From: an uncultured Collinsella sp.
GTDB lineage: Bacteria > Actinomycetota > Coriobacteriia > Coriobacteriales > Coriobacteriaceae
Assembly: GCA_905197585.1 (NCBI GenBank)
Contig: CAJJZO010000130.1
Coordinates: 1-5,398 of the forward strand
Length of the DNA stretch: 5,398 bases
Direction: 5' to 3'
Part shown: positions 5,380 through 5,398 of the stretch, piece by piece
Numbering within the stretch: the stretch's first letter is position 1
Layout of the letters: each line of letters starts with the position of its first letter
Notes under the pieces: model-generated
Seen by the model: the letters and a program-made list of their open reading frames with translations, nothing else
Database searches by the model: none
Told to the model about the DNA's origin: nothing
Program-made: the position numbers and the translations under genes

Positions 5380-5398
5380 GTCACCCATTTCCCCGCGG
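5299..5398. other. Presumed host chromosome flank, no gene identified
   Basis: If the tRNA fragment marks the junction, these 100 bases are the original sequence downstream of tRNA-Arg. They hold the terminator-like hairpin and the inverted copy of the T-arm region. An ATG at 5306 opens a frame of 31 codons that is still open at the window edge, but it has no good ribosome binding site and overlaps the hairpin, so I do not call it. Confidence 0.5.
5309..5340 (+). terminator. Weak intrinsic terminator for the tRNA-Arg transcript
   Basis: ACGGCG (5309-5314) pairs exactly with CGCCGT (5327-5332). The stem can extend inward through one mismatch and one G-U pair to a GAGA tetraloop (5319-5322). 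The following TTTCTGGTTT is only partly T-rich. Its place 11 bases after the CCA end fits a tRNA terminator, but the T-tract is interrupted. Confidence 0.45.

Noticed and set aside
5257..5398. Minus-strand frame from the window edge containing CPRADSNRRHP
   Set aside because: It is another antisense-tRNA reading; it stops in the tRNA fragment and shows no protein family features.

Overview
The window looks like the right-hand end of an integrated conjugative or mobilizable element (ICE/IME type) and its junction with the host chromosome. All six genes I support lie on the minus strand and read leftwards, away from the junction. High G+C in the genes, strong GGAGG-type ribosome binding sites and an encoded CCA on the tRNA remnant suggest a high-G+C Gram-positive. 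My best guess is a gut actinobacterium of the Coriobacteriia (Eggerthella/Collinsella/Olsenella-like), but that is inference from general resemblance, not a search.

Layout from right to left. 5299-5398 is presumed host flank, with a weak terminator-like hairpin. 5254-5298 is the 3' half of a tRNA-Arg gene (anticodon CCT), cut at the anticodon loop; its 5' half is absent, so this is an attachment-site copy rather than a working tRNA. About 5091-5253 is a non-coding element end that holds short repeats resembling recombinase/excisionase binding sites and a candidate integrase promoter; its outer part (5140-5253) is strikingly AT-rich. 5036-5090 is a perfect 20-bp inverted repeat in the predicted integrase leader. 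3719-5017 is a tyrosine integrase with a TTG start. 3607-3718 holds an extended -10 promoter and a direct repeat. Then comes a tightly packed set: an unrecognised 242-residue protein (2878-3606), a small excisionase-like helix-turn-helix protein (2556-2798), a DnaB-C-type hexameric helicase (1660-2556), a MobC-like relaxosome protein (1306-1656) and the first 436 residues of a VirD4/TraG-type coupling protein (to 1309, cut by the window edge).

How they may work together: the integrase, perhaps with the helix-turn-helix protein, excises and inserts the element at tRNA-Arg. MobC and a relaxase not seen here would process the origin of transfer, and the coupling ATPase would bring the DNA to a secretion channel. 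The helicase-only DnaB-like protein sits between the helix-turn-helix and mobC genes with overlapping or near-touching junctions, which suggests the excised or transferred circle is unwound or replicated by its own helicase. The two points most worth a second look are the near-perfect inverted copy of the tRNA T-arm region in the flank (5262-5287 versus 5354-5379) and the long perfect hairpin just upstream of the integrase ribosome binding site.
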